From positions 1 through 21,342 of the forward strand of contig JAICTU010000104.1 in NCBI GenBank assembly GCA_025936205.1: a DNA stretch of 21,342 nt, in the 5' to 3' direction. Below, one piece after another: positions 1-10,565 of the stretch. Positions within the stretch are counted from its first letter, which is position 1. Each line of letters begins with the position of its first letter. The notes below the pieces were generated by a model that saw only the letters and a list, made by a program, of their open reading frames with translations, was not told where the DNA came from and did not search any database. Origin of the DNA: Polyangiaceae bacterium. GTDB taxonomy: Bacteria > Myxococcota > Polyangia > Polyangiales > Polyangiaceae. The position numbers were made by a program, and so were the translations under genes.

Positions 1-1226
1 CGGCGGTCGCCTGCTGCCCGGTACTGGGCTGCGTGTCCACGGAAGCCGAGCTGCCGCCGGTTCGCAGCGCTGACGCGATCGCCGGCGAGAAGGTGCTCTG
101 CGTCGATGACTTCGTCCGATCGATCTGGAAGGGCCAACACCTGGGCGGGCCTGGCTGCGCCGATCCCTCCGCCTACGCCGACCAGCACGACCCGCTCGTC
201 CGCGGTCGGATCGAGAGAGTGTGTGAGCACACCGAGATCCGCACCATCCTGAGCGGTGAACCCTCGAGCCGCTTCACGCGCGAAGCCTGCGCCAGTCATG
301 CGCAGGCCTACGAACAGGCCACCATCGCCCGAGCATGCAACACAGCTTCTCGCGCGCTGAAGGCAAATGAAGAGGAGTTCAACGACGCACAAGCGGTCGC
401 CTGTGAAAAATACCTGCCAGCGGCGCCGGCACGCTTGGCCGCCAGGGTCGCGGCGAAGAGCGACCAGCTTCTGGCAACTCGAACCAGCAATTTCGCGAGC
501 GTGGAGCGCGCTCCGGAGGGAGTCGCCGACAACGCGCTCGCCAGGTTCTTCCGCAATGCTCGCGGGAAGGCCGGTGCTGGCAGCGGGGTTCCGGCTGTCG
601 CTCCCGCCGTTGCTACCGGAGCGCCCGCCTCCAACGCTCCCGACCTTGCCACGTGTGAGGACCGGTACATCGAGTCGATCTGGCGAGGGCGAGACCTGAG
701 CGGCCCCGAGTGCGCGGGCTATATCGATGCCGACGGGTCCACCCCGCGCTACCGGCGCGCGCGCATCCAGAACGTGTGCGACGGTGCCGCGATTCAGGCG
801 ATGCGCCGCGGGGAACCCGCCACGCCGTTCGCGCTGCAGGCGTGCGCGGGCGCGCTGCGGGCCCGCACCTCGCCAGCCCCTCTGGATGGCGTGCGCGCTG
901 CAGCGGATCCGCCGCCGCCCGGGCCTTCAGGTCGCGGGTTGAGCGAGGAAGAGATCGCGCAGGCGGTCGATGCCAACTGGCGCTCCATCGGGCGAGACTG
1001 CATGTCAGTGGCGCCAGCTTCGGGCTCGCAGGCGCACACCAGCACGCAAATCAGCGTCACCATGACGGTCAGCCCCGTCGGACAGGTGCGCGACGCTTCC
1101 GCGCGCGCAGGCGGCCGTCGCCGGGAGCTGGAGAGCTGCGTCGAGGACAGTGTGCGGGGCTGGCGTTTTCCCGCCGCCTCCGCGGATACGGTCGTCGCGT
1201 TTCCGTTCACGTTTGTGGGGCAATAG
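1..1226 (+). CDS. Putative lipoprotein with duplicated four-Cys domain and TonB/AgmX-like C-terminal domain (5' partial)
   Basis: The frame is open to the left edge, so the true start lies outside the window. A GTG at 33 is available, but the upstream in-frame residues AVACCPVLGC look like the end of a lipoprotein signal peptide (lipobox VLGC, Cys at 30-32). That makes an earlier start more likely. Counting from GTG 33, two segments resemble each other, about residues 19-95 and 204-280. Each has the order C...D.(F/Y)..SIW.G..L.GP.C...R.RI..VC....I.....GEP...F...AC, so four Cys are conserved per copy. A Pro/Ala-rich linker precedes the second copy. The last 95 residues (EEEIAQAVDANW..., then LESCVEDSVRGWRFP, ending in a PF.F strand) resemble the C-terminal domain of AgmX/PglI and TonB-like proteins. 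Function is unknown to me. An exported, envelope-attached protein with disulfides is inferred. Confidence 0.7.
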   Translation, partial: AVACCPVLGCVSTEAELPPVRSADAIAGEKVLCVDDFVRSIWKGQHLGGPGCADPSAYADQHDPLVRGRIERVCEHTEIRTILSGEPSSRFTREACASHAQAYEQATIARACNTASRALKANEEEFNDAQAVACEKYLPAAPARLAARVAAKSDQLLATRTSNFASVERAPEGVADNALARFFRNARGKAGAGSGVPAVAPAVATGAPASNAPDLATCEDRYIESIWRGRDLSGPECAGYIDADGSTPRYRRARIQNVCDGAAIQAMRRGEPATPFALQACAGALRARTSPAPLDGVRAAADPPPPGPSGRGLSEEEIAQAVDANWRSIGRDCMSVAPASGSQAHTSTQISVTMTVSPVGQVRDASARAGGRRRELESCVEDSVRGWRFPAASADTVVAFPFTFVGQ

Positions 1227-1292
1227 CCCGAGCTTCGAGGCTCTCGCCGCCCCAAGCAGCACGTGTGACTCGGGTGGGCGCCCATGCTAGTA

Positions 1293-1324
1293 GTAGAAAC
1301 CCGCAGTCCGCGCCGGGTTTCTAC
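1293..1324. terminator. Perfect 11-bp inverted repeat between genes
   Basis: GTAGAAACCCG (1293-1303) and CGGGTTTCTAC (1314-1324) are perfect reverse complements around a 10-nt loop. The repeat lies 67 nt after the stop of the lipoprotein gene and ends 36 nt before the next start. No T-run follows on either strand, so an intrinsic terminator is uncertain. It could instead be an mRNA 3' stabiliser or a protein-binding dyad. Confidence 0.4.
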
Positions 1325-1360
1325 AAATGAAGAAGAAGTACCTCATGGAGCCGGTGTCGA

Positions 1361-1525
1361 ATGAGCTGCCCGCGCTGTGAACCGGCTTCCGGAGCGCGCC
1401 GCGGGCGCTGGCTGATCGCACTGGCTTTGCTGGTGGTCGGCGCATTCTGGCTCGATCGCTCGGGAGCCCTGCGCGACTCGTCCTCTGGGCCTCCGTCGTC
1501 CGCGACTGCCGGCCCAGCTCGGTAG
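1361..1525 (+). CDS. Small 54-residue single-pass membrane protein with CxxC
   Basis: ATG at 1361 opens 54 codons ending in TAG at 1523-1525. A GGAG lies at 1347-1350, 10 nt upstream. The product begins MSCPRCEP, giving a CxxC pair (Cys3, Cys6) on a short N-terminal arm. A basic stretch ARRGRW follows, then a hydrophobic helix at about residues 18-31 (LIALALLVVGAFWL), and a Ser/Pro-rich tail. The arrangement is basic flank, helix, then polar tail, so the CxxC end would face the cytoplasm by the positive-inside rule. CxxC could bind zinc or be redox-active, but a single pair cannot decide. The gene is not recognised. Support is the SD, the coherent membrane-protein layout and the gap it fills. 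Confidence 0.4.
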   Translation: MSCPRCEPASGARRGRWLIALALLVVGAFWLDRSGALRDSSSGPPSSATAGPAR

Positions 1526-1571
1526 TCGCCCCACGTCGACAAGCCCACCCGGGCCGTCGTACAGTCGTTCC

Positions 1572-2177
1572 GTGGCAAAAGGTCGCGGAGCTGTTTCCGA
1601 ATTCTCGAGCTGCGCGGAGGCGGTCGAGGCGGAAATGATCCGCTTCGAGTCGCTTTCGCGAGCGACTCGTCGGGTCAAGCTCAACACGGAGAAGAACCTC
1701 GCGCGCGCGGCTCGCGACCTGCAAGAGGCCATGGCGCAACGAGAGCGGCTGACGACGCAGCTGCGGAAGTTTGGCGAAGCGATGTTGCAGATGCAGTCGC
1801 GCCAGGAGTCTGCCGTCACCACGCTCGCGGAGCAGGCGCTGCAATTGCAAGAGCGCGTGGCGAGCCTCTCCAAGCATATGGATGACTTCCGTGCGCTGGG
1901 CGCCCAGGCGAGCGAGCTCGTTCGAGCGCTGCGCGACCTCGGCGCCGAATCCACTCACCACGCAAACGGCGCGGCCGCACGTGAAGCTCTCACGCCACCG
2001 GAGATCGACGTTCGGTTCCGGCAGCTGCTCGACGACGCCAAGGCTCTGCTCACATCGGCGCGCGCGCAGGACTTTCCGGACGTCGCGAGCGAGACGGACG
2101 CACTGCAGCAACGGCTGCACGCCCTCCGTCCGCAGCTCAGCGAACTCTTGCGGGCCCAGGGCGCTGCAAAGAGCTGA
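1572..2177 (+). CDS. Hypothetical coiled-coil protein
   Basis: This is a 201-residue protein starting at GTG 1572, 46 nt after the miniprotein stop. No clear SD precedes it, so the start is tentative. Residues 20-125 are almost continuously helical with heptad-like hydrophobic spacing and many Glu, Arg, Gln and Lys (for example EKNLARAARDLQEAMAQRER), typical of a long coiled coil. There is no signal peptide and no membrane segment. A second helical stretch (IDVRFRQLLDDAKALL, about 142-157) follows a short linker containing a His pair. I recognise no family. It may be a structural or scaffold protein, which cannot be told from sequence. It converges with the histidine kinase gene, 27 nt apart. 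Confidence 0.7.
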   Translation: MAKGRGAVSEFSSCAEAVEAEMIRFESLSRATRRVKLNTEKNLARAARDLQEAMAQRERLTTQLRKFGEAMLQMQSRQESAVTTLAEQALQLQERVASLSKHMDDFRALGAQASELVRALRDLGAESTHHANGAAAREALTPPEIDVRFRQLLDDAKALLTSARAQDFPDVASETDALQQRLHALRPQLSELLRAQGAAKS

Positions 2178-2204
2178 GCGGGCCCGAGCGTCTCTCGGCT
2201 GATT

Positions 2205-5954
<3,750 letters not shown>

Positions 5955-5981
5955 CGGCCCCTTTTTCGCACCGGGGTCGCT

Positions 5982-6026
5982 GACCAGCAAGCTCAGCCCG
6001 GCGAGGCCGCCGCCCCGACCAGCAAG
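5982..6026. repeat. Two direct copies of GACCAGCAAG
   Basis: The 10-mer occurs at 5982-5991 and 6017-6026, 35 bp start to start, in the same orientation. They lie in the region between the divergent histidine kinase and ECF sigma genes. Spacing of about 3.3 helical turns is compatible with a regulator-binding direct repeat, but chance is possible. If the kinase used TTG 5990, the first copy would overlap its first codons. Confidence 0.3.
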
Positions 6027-6139
6027 ACTGCGCCACGACGGCCATTTTCAACTGAATCTGCTGCCGTGCATGCTCCCCCCGAGCCCGCGAGCAGCTCCAA
6101 CCCCACGAAATTGCAGCACAGTGCGCGGCATTTCGTTGG

Positions 6140-6168
6140 ACGAGCGGTTCCTCGACGGGGCCGCTCGT
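6140..6168. promoter_or_regulatory. Dyad in leader of ECF sigma gene
   Basis: ACGAGCGG (6140-6147) and CCGCTCGT (6161-6168) form an 8-bp inverted repeat with a 13-nt loop. It ends 14 nt before the GTG start of the sigma factor gene. It may be a leader hairpin limiting initiation or an operator in the divergent intergenic region. No SD is visible between it and the GTG. Confidence 0.3.
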
Positions 6169-6182
6169 GCTAACTGCGCGGG

Positions 6183-7199
6183 GTGCCCGCTCCCCCTCTC
6201 CGGCCCGAGCCGGAACTGCTCGCAGCCGCCCAGCGCGGTGACTCCACGGCCTTCGATCGCCTGCTGGCGCCGCACCGCCGCGAGCTCCACGCACACTGCT
6301 ACCGCATGCTCGGCTCGGTGCAAGACGCCGAGGACGCGCTGCAGGAGGCGCTGCTCGGTGCCTGGAAGGGCCTCGCGCCGTTCGAAGGGCGCAGCTCCTT
6401 GCGCAGCTGGCTGTACAAGATCACCACCCACGCCTGCCTGCGGCTGCTCTCGCAGCGCCCCCGGCGCATCCTCTCGCCCGAGCACGGCCCGGCGCGCAGC
6501 GACGTCTTCGAGCTCGGCCAGCCCGTGCTGGACCCGATCTGGCTCGAGCCCTGGGTGGAGACGCAGACGGCCGATCCCTCCGACCCTGCCGCCACCGCGC
6601 TGCAGCGCGAGAGCCTGGAGCTCGCGTTCGTTGCGGCGTTGCAACACCTGCCCGGCCCGCAGCGCGCGGTGCTGCTGCTCGCTGAGGTGCTGGAGTTCTC
6701 GGCCGCCGAGATCGCCGAGCAGCTGGACACCAGCGTCGCAGCAGTGAACAGCGCTCTGCAGCGCGCCCGCAAGACCCTCGCCGAGCGCGGCCCGAGCCGC
6801 ACCCAGCACGCGGAGCTGGGCTCCCTGCAGCCCGCCGAGCAGCGCGCGCTGGTCGATGACTTCCTGCGCGCCTGGCACGGCAAGGACCTGGCGGCGCTGC
6901 TCTCGCTCCTGACCGAAGACGTCCGCTTCATCATGCCGCCTCTGCCCGCCTGGTTTGACGGACGCCACGACGTCGCCCGCTTCTTCGGCGAACGCGTGTT
7001 CGCGATGCCCTGGCGCCTGGTGCCCCTGCGCGTGAACACGCAGCTCGGCTTTGCCTGCTACTCGATGCCCCCGGGCGCGAGCGAGCTGCGCCTCTCGGCC
7101 ATCAACCTGCTCTGCCTGCGCGCCGGCAAGATCGCGGAGATCGACGCATTTCTGGACTCACAGCTGCTGGGCCGCCTGGGCTTGCCCGCAGCGCTCTGA
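6183..7199 (+). CDS. ECF sigma factor with SnoaL-like C-terminal domain (SigG/SigX5-like)
   Basis: This 338-residue alternative RNA polymerase sigma factor starts at GTG 6183. An in-frame TAA at 6171 blocks any longer GTG, ATG or TTG start. Residues 10-80 are sigma region 2 (LLAPHRRELHAHCYRMLGS, DAEDALQEAL, SLRSWLYKI). Residues 145-195 are region 4 with its HTH (LPGPQRAVLLLAEVL, SAAEIAEQLDTSVAAVNSAL, RARKTL). From about residue 210 a SnoaL/NTF2-like domain follows (FLRAWHGKDLAALLSLLTED). Sigma factors of this build usually have no anti-sigma gene beside them, and the C-terminal domain is thought to modulate activity. The partners here fit that pattern: a RibD_C oxidoreductase gene 106 nt downstream and a DoxX-like gene beyond it. 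Subfamily assignment is by memory of the fold order, not by a search. Confidence 0.9.
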   Translation: MPAPPLRPEPELLAAAQRGDSTAFDRLLAPHRRELHAHCYRMLGSVQDAEDALQEALLGAWKGLAPFEGRSSLRSWLYKITTHACLRLLSQRPRRILSPEHGPARSDVFELGQPVLDPIWLEPWVETQTADPSDPAATALQRESLELAFVAALQHLPGPQRAVLLLAEVLEFSAAEIAEQLDTSVAAVNSALQRARKTLAERGPSRTQHAELGSLQPAEQRALVDDFLRAWHGKDLAALLSLLTEDVRFIMPPLPAWFDGRHDVARFFGERVFAMPWRLVPLRVNTQLGFACYSMPPGASELRLSAINLLCLRAGKIAEIDAFLDSQLLGRLGLPAAL

Positions 7200-7206
7200 G
7201 CACCGC

Positions 7207-7231
7207 AAAAAAAATCGTCGCGGCAGCGATG
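7207..7231 (-). terminator. Possible intrinsic terminator read leftwards
   Basis: On the minus strand a short stem (CATCGC, loop TGCC, GCGACG, one A-C mismatch) is followed at once by ATTTTTTTT. The A8 run (7207-7214 on +) stands out in this GC-rich DNA. It lies between the sigma and RibD_C genes, where it would stop leftward antisense transcription, for example read-through from the DoxX gene. The stem is weak. Confidence 0.3.
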
Positions 7232-7305
7232 AGTTTTCGCGCGGCCCGGTCTCTACACGTCCGAGGAGGCCGAAGTCGGCCGCTCGCACCGAGAGGAACA
7301 TCGCC

Positions 7306-7896
7306 ATGCGCAAGCTCATCGTCGCCAACATCATCTCCCTGGACGGCTTCTACGAAGGCCCGAACGGCAACGTCATGGCCCTGCCCATGGACCACAGCTT
7401 CGACGCGTACAACGCCGAGCGCCTGCAGGCCGCCGACACGCTCCTCTTGGGCGCCACCTGCTACTCGATGTTCAAGGGCTTCTGGCCCCAGATGAAACAC
7501 AACCCGCAGGCGAGCGAAGCTCAGCGCCAGATCTCCCTGCGCAACGACGCGATCGAAAAGATCGTCGTCTCGGATACCCTGCGCCCCGAACAGACCGAAC
7601 CCTGGCGCACCAGCACGCGCATCGTGCGCCGCGCCGAGGCCCACCGGCAGCTCGCCGAGCTCAGGCACGGCCCCGGGCGCGACATCCTGATCTTCGGCAG
7701 CCGCACGCTCTGGCACGACTTGCTGGCGGCCGGGCTCGTCGATGAGCTCCATTTGATGCTGGGCCCGGTCGTGCTGGGCGCGGGCACCCCCGCTTTCGCG
7801 GGCCCGCACCCCGCGCCCCTGCGCCTGATCGCCACCCGGCGCTGGGAAGGTTCGAGCAACCTGCTGCTCCAGTACGCCGTCGAAGCTCTGCGCTAG
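7306..7896 (+). CDS. Dihydrofolate reductase family protein (RibD C-terminal domain)
   Basis: This 196-residue protein starts at ATG 7306 with AGAGGA 8 nt upstream. The N-terminus MRKLIVANIISLDGFYEGPN is the usual first strand and loop of this family. Family features follow: LLLGATCYSMFKGFWP (about 46-61), the central KIVVSDTL strand, DILIFGSRTLWHDLLAAGLVDEL (nucleotide-binding GS.TL and the following helix), and LMLGPVVLGAG. Family members bind NADPH. Physiological substrates are mostly unknown, and this is not a true folate enzyme on present evidence. It lies 106 nt downstream of the ECF sigma gene on the same strand, so it is a likely target or co-transcribed partner. Its stop shares a CTAG palindrome with the stop of the convergent DoxX gene. 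Confidence 0.9.
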   Translation: MRKLIVANIISLDGFYEGPNGNVMALPMDHSFDAYNAERLQAADTLLLGATCYSMFKGFWPQMKHNPQASEAQRQISLRNDAIEKIVVSDTLRPEQTEPWRTSTRIVRRAEAHRQLAELRHGPGRDILIFGSRTLWHDLLAAGLVDELHLMLGPVVLGAGTPAFAGPHPAPLRLIATRRWEGSSNLLLQYAVEALR

Positions 7897-8300
7897 GGAA
7901 GCGCGGCCGCCGGGGCGCGGACCTGGGCGGCGCGCGCCGGCAAGAGCTCACCCAGCCGGCGGCTCTCCGGACGCAGCGCCCACGAGGCCACCACCAGCAG
8001 CGACAGGCTCGACACCAGGAGCACGTGCCCTGGAGCGCCCCCGCTGAACGCATGCGAGGCTGCCGCGCCCGTGAACTCGAAGAACGCGCCCGCATAGGCC
8101 CACTCCTTGGCCCGCGGCAAGCGCGGCCAGAGCAGCGCCACCGCCCCCAGCACCTTCCAGAACCCCACGATCGTCACCACATACACGGGGTATCCGAGCT
8201 GCACGACACCCTCCACGTTCGCGGGTACCCGCGCCAGCTGCATGGCCCCTCCCGAGGCCAGAAAAAACGCCAACAGCCCCGTCGTGGTCCAGTACCCCAT
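7893..8300 (-). CDS. DoxX-like family membrane protein
   Basis: This 135-residue integral membrane protein has about four hydrophobic helices: GLLAFFLASGGAMQL near the N-terminus, VVTIVGFWKVLGAVALLW, AYAGAFFEFTGAAASH, and VLLVSSLSLLVVASWAL. The segment GYPVYVVTIVGFWKVLGAVALL is split by family-typical Tyr, Gly and Lys positions of DoxX_2-like proteins. ATG 8300 is the only start in its vicinity. An AAGGAG lies 24 nt upstream, too far to be ideal. The gene converges on the RibD_C gene with a 4-nt stop overlap. DoxX-like genes commonly sit beside ECF sigma genes with SnoaL domains, so it may belong to the same regulon. The precise role is unknown, with redox or quinone-related functions proposed for relatives. 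Confidence 0.85.
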   Translation of the reverse strand: MGYWTTTGLLAFFLASGGAMQLARVPANVEGVVQLGYPVYVVTIVGFWKVLGAVALLWPRLPRAKEWAYAGAFFEFTGAAASHAFSGGAPGHVLLVSSLSLLVVASWALRPESRRLGELLPARAAQVRAPAAALP

Positions 8301-8408
8301 CTTCTTCGCATCCCTCGCTGCCGTCTCCTTTCAGGACCACGACGCAGCACCCACCCGCGCTTGGACACCCCAGCGATCTTTTTTTCGAGGGCCAGGGAGA
8401 GGGCTCGG

Positions 8409-8442
8409 CCCCCCACGACCCCTGCCCCCTCCAGGACCGCCC
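8409..8442 (-). other. G-run cluster (possible G-quadruplex) between PepSY and DoxX genes
   Basis: Read on the minus strand, runs of three, five, four and six G occur at 8442-8440, 8429-8425, 8422-8419 and 8414-8409, with loops of 10, 2 and 4 nt. A G8 run lies just upstream at 8470-8463. The cluster lies between the PepSY-like gene stop and the DoxX-like start, both on the minus strand. An RNA structure in the 3' UTR or DoxX leader is possible. High GC makes chance runs common. Confidence 0.25.
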
Positions 8443-8487
8443 ACTGTCCGGCAGCGCGGCCGCCCCCCCCTCAGCAGGTACACCCCC

Positions 8488-8793
8488 TTACTTGTGTTCC
8501 TTGTGCTCGTCCTTCTCCGAGTGCTTGCCCATCAAGGTGCCCTTTTCGTCAACGAGGATGCCGATCACGTCCGAGCCGCGCTTCACGTGGGCCTCGTACA
8601 GCTTCTTCCCGCCTTTCGTCTCGACCTCGACGTCGATCACCGGCGCGCCGTTGGCCTCCTTCAAGATCGTAGCGCGCGCCGCCGCCGGAATCGACTCGAG
8701 CTTGGCGTGCTCTTCGCCGGCACTCGCCGTGAGCGCAGCGGGCACGCTCGCAGCCAACAGCAGTCCCATGAACCACGAGTTCCTGATTCGCAT
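8488..8793 (-). CDS. PepSY-like periplasmic protein with His/Lys/Glu tail
   Basis: This 101-residue secreted protein starts at ATG 8793, preceded by GGAGG with 5-nt spacing. A GTG two codons upstream overlaps that SD and is rejected. A signal peptide spans about residues 1-25 (positive MRIRN, hydrophobic GLLLAASVPAAL, cleavage near ASAGEE). The mature part LESIPAAARATILKEANG, then VIDVEVETKGGKKLYEAHV, is the alpha-beta pattern of PepSY-like domains. The C-terminus KHSEKDEHKEHK has three His and many charged residues, which could bind metal. PepSY domains are linked to protease inhibition or cell-envelope roles. The exact role here is unknown. No partner gene is adjacent on the same strand within 100 nt. 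Confidence 0.8.
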   Translation of the reverse strand: MRIRNSWFMGLLLAASVPAALTASAGEEHAKLESIPAAARATILKEANGAPVIDVEVETKGGKKLYEAHVKRGSDVIGILVDEKGTLMGKHSEKDEHKEHK

Positions 8794-8905
8794 GATCACC
8801 TCCCTGCGCCGCCATGGCGCGCAGCAGATGCAGTAGCATGCGCAAGCTCCCGCACAGTGCGGCGCTTTGAGCCATCGGCTGCGGAGACGTCGAGCAGATC
8901 TGCCT

Positions 8906-9553
8906 CTACCAGACCATGCTGCCGCGGATGCCCGCGCCCAGCCAGAGATGAACGCCCGTGCCCTCGGTGGATCGAGTGTGCTGGATCCCGGGTGCGTCCA
9001 GCGAAGCGTGGCTGAAGATCCCGGTTCCGAATTCGAGGAAAGGTCCGAGAGAAAGAGCGCGAGTCAATGCGAAGCCGCCGTGAGCTCGCATTGCCGCCTG
9101 CACACCGCGGTACTTCCGCTCGGACGCCACGTTGGAAGCTACCAGCTTCGACGCGAACCACTCGTAGCCGAGCTCGAGCTCCGCGTCGGGTTCGAAGGAG
9201 CCCCACTTCCCGAGCGCCCCGCGGCCGAGGGCGCCGACACGAACATCGTGGCCCAGACTGGCCTTGCACTCACTGCCGCTCGAACAGAGCGTCGGAATCG
9301 CAACACCGTAGTGTGCCGCGAGCCCGATGGACCACTGATCATGGACTCGAACCGCGCCAGCGATTCCGCCTTCGATGATCCCGAAGGTGACATCGGACAA
9401 ATCCCCGCCGCGCTCGGCACTCCCCGCTGGAAACGCGTAGCCGAGGTCGACTCCCAGTTGCCAGCGTCGAGGCTCTCGAGCTTGCGCCGGGCTGCCTGCC
9501 ATCGCCAGCGGCAGTACGACTGCGCACGTCGCGAGAACGTGCGGCGACTTCAC
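8906..9553 (-). CDS. Outer-membrane beta-barrel protein
   Basis: This 215-residue protein starts at GTG 9553. That GTG overlaps the stop of the upstream propeller gene as GTGA (9553-9550), the classical layout of translational coupling. The frame stays open to GTG 9610, but a start there would put 19 polar residues before the signal peptide. The signal peptide is about residues 1-25 (HVLATCAVVLPLAMAGSPAQA, cleavage after AQA). The rest alternates hydrophobic and polar residues in about eight strands with Gly/aromatic-rich turns (WQLGVDLGYAFPAG, WSIGLAAHYGVAIP, PDAELELGYEWFAS, and LWLGAGIRGSMVW at the C-terminus). A two-Cys loop (CSSGSEC) lies in one turn. It fits small 8-stranded porin-like barrels. 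Substrate and function are unknown. It is probably made together with the lipoprotein. Confidence 0.75.
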   Translation of the reverse strand: MKSPHVLATCAVVLPLAMAGSPAQAREPRRWQLGVDLGYAFPAGSAERGGDLSDVTFGIIEGGIAGAVRVHDQWSIGLAAHYGVAIPTLCSSGSECKASLGHDVRVGALGRGALGKWGSFEPDAELELGYEWFASKLVASNVASERKYRGVQAAMRAHGGFALTRALSLGPFLEFGTGIFSHASLDAPGIQHTRSTEGTGVHLWLGAGIRGSMVW

Positions 9554-10553
9554 AGCGTACCCGTCCGGTGATCCGTGACGCGCCAGAGCCGTCCTCGATC
9601 GGGATCGCACACCCAGGCGTGCCCGACATCGTCAGCTGCCGCGCAGTGCGTGCTCTCCGGCGCGCTCTGTCGCTCCAGAAACTGCAGCTGCCCCCGCGCC
9701 GTCACGCCGAGGGTCACGAGACAGCCGCAGGACTCACCAGCCAGGTAAACATGCCCGAGCGCAGGGTTGTAACCCATCACGTCGAACCCCGACCCGCGGG
9801 CGGCACTCGACAGGATTCTGCCGCCGTCGGCTACGTCCAATACCGCGGCGGTGCCCTCATTGCAGGCTGAAAACAACCAGCCCCGCGCTTCGTCGAGCGC
9901 GATCCCACGGGACGCGGCGCAACCGTTAGGCCACTCTGCGATCACCTCGCGTGAGCGGACATCGATGGCCACGGTGCTGCGTTGCCAGCGGTGAGTGTAA
10001 GCGCGGCCTCGAAGTCCATCGATCACCAGCGACTCGGGACCGTTGTCGACGCCAATCGTGGCCTGGGGGCTGGGGGCGCCCGAGCCGTCGAGTGAGAAGA
10101 TCTCGATCTGATCCGCGCTCGGCTCGGTCACCCAAAGTTCGTTGGTAGCGGCAACGAACCGCACATAATCGGGCCCTGAAGACAGCCCGACCTGGCCCAG
10201 CAGCGCGCCGCTGGCAGGATCGACGGCGACCAGCTCCGGCTCGTGCGATCGGTGACGTACAGGCGCCCGAGTGCCTCTTCCACCGAGGTGGGGCCGTCAT
10301 CATGGTCACCGGAATACTCCGCCTTCGTGGAGAAGCCGGCGATGGAGGTCACCGCCAGCGTGTCTGGGTCCACCAAGTTGAGCCGCCCGCTTCGCCCAGC
10401 GGGCACCAGCACGCGGTGAAGAGCGACCGAATAGCGGAGGTCGTCGAAGCCGATGGCGGGCGAACCGTCAGGAAACTCGACGGCAGACCCAGCTGGCGTG
10501 CTCGAACAAGCCGCGAGCCCCAGAAGGAGAAACACTCCGCGCCCGCCGATCAT
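9550..10553 (-). pseudogene. Beta-propeller (YVTN/NHL-like) lipoprotein gene split by a 1-nt frameshift
   Basis: ATG 10553 has GGAG 9 nt upstream. The product begins MIGGRGVFLLLGLAAC, a lipoprotein signal with lipobox LAAC. The first frame reads to ...EALGRLYVTD (10248-10250), then turns to unrelated residues. The next frame from 10245 down reads HEPELVAVDPASGALLGQVG and runs on to TGA at 9552-9550. Inserting one base between 10246 and 10245 gives a seamless LYVTDR-HEPELVAVDP, so a single-base loss (or a sequencing error) near 10245-10246 is the simplest explanation. The joined product of about 334 residues has repeated blades: LYVTD...VAVDPASG, ELWVTEPSADQIEIFSL, RAYTHRWQRSTVAIDV, GWLFSACNEGTAAVLDV, HVYLAGESCGCLVTL, and AWVCDPDRGRLWRVT. 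This is typical of a secreted beta-propeller of unknown ligand. It overlaps the barrel gene start by 4 nt. Confidence 0.75.
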
Positions 10554-10565
10554 TGCATCATACTC

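Noticed and set aside
8378..8390. T7 run after GATC as a rightward terminator
   Set aside because: No stable stem precedes it, and no rightward gene ends nearby (the closest ends at 7896 with DoxX between).
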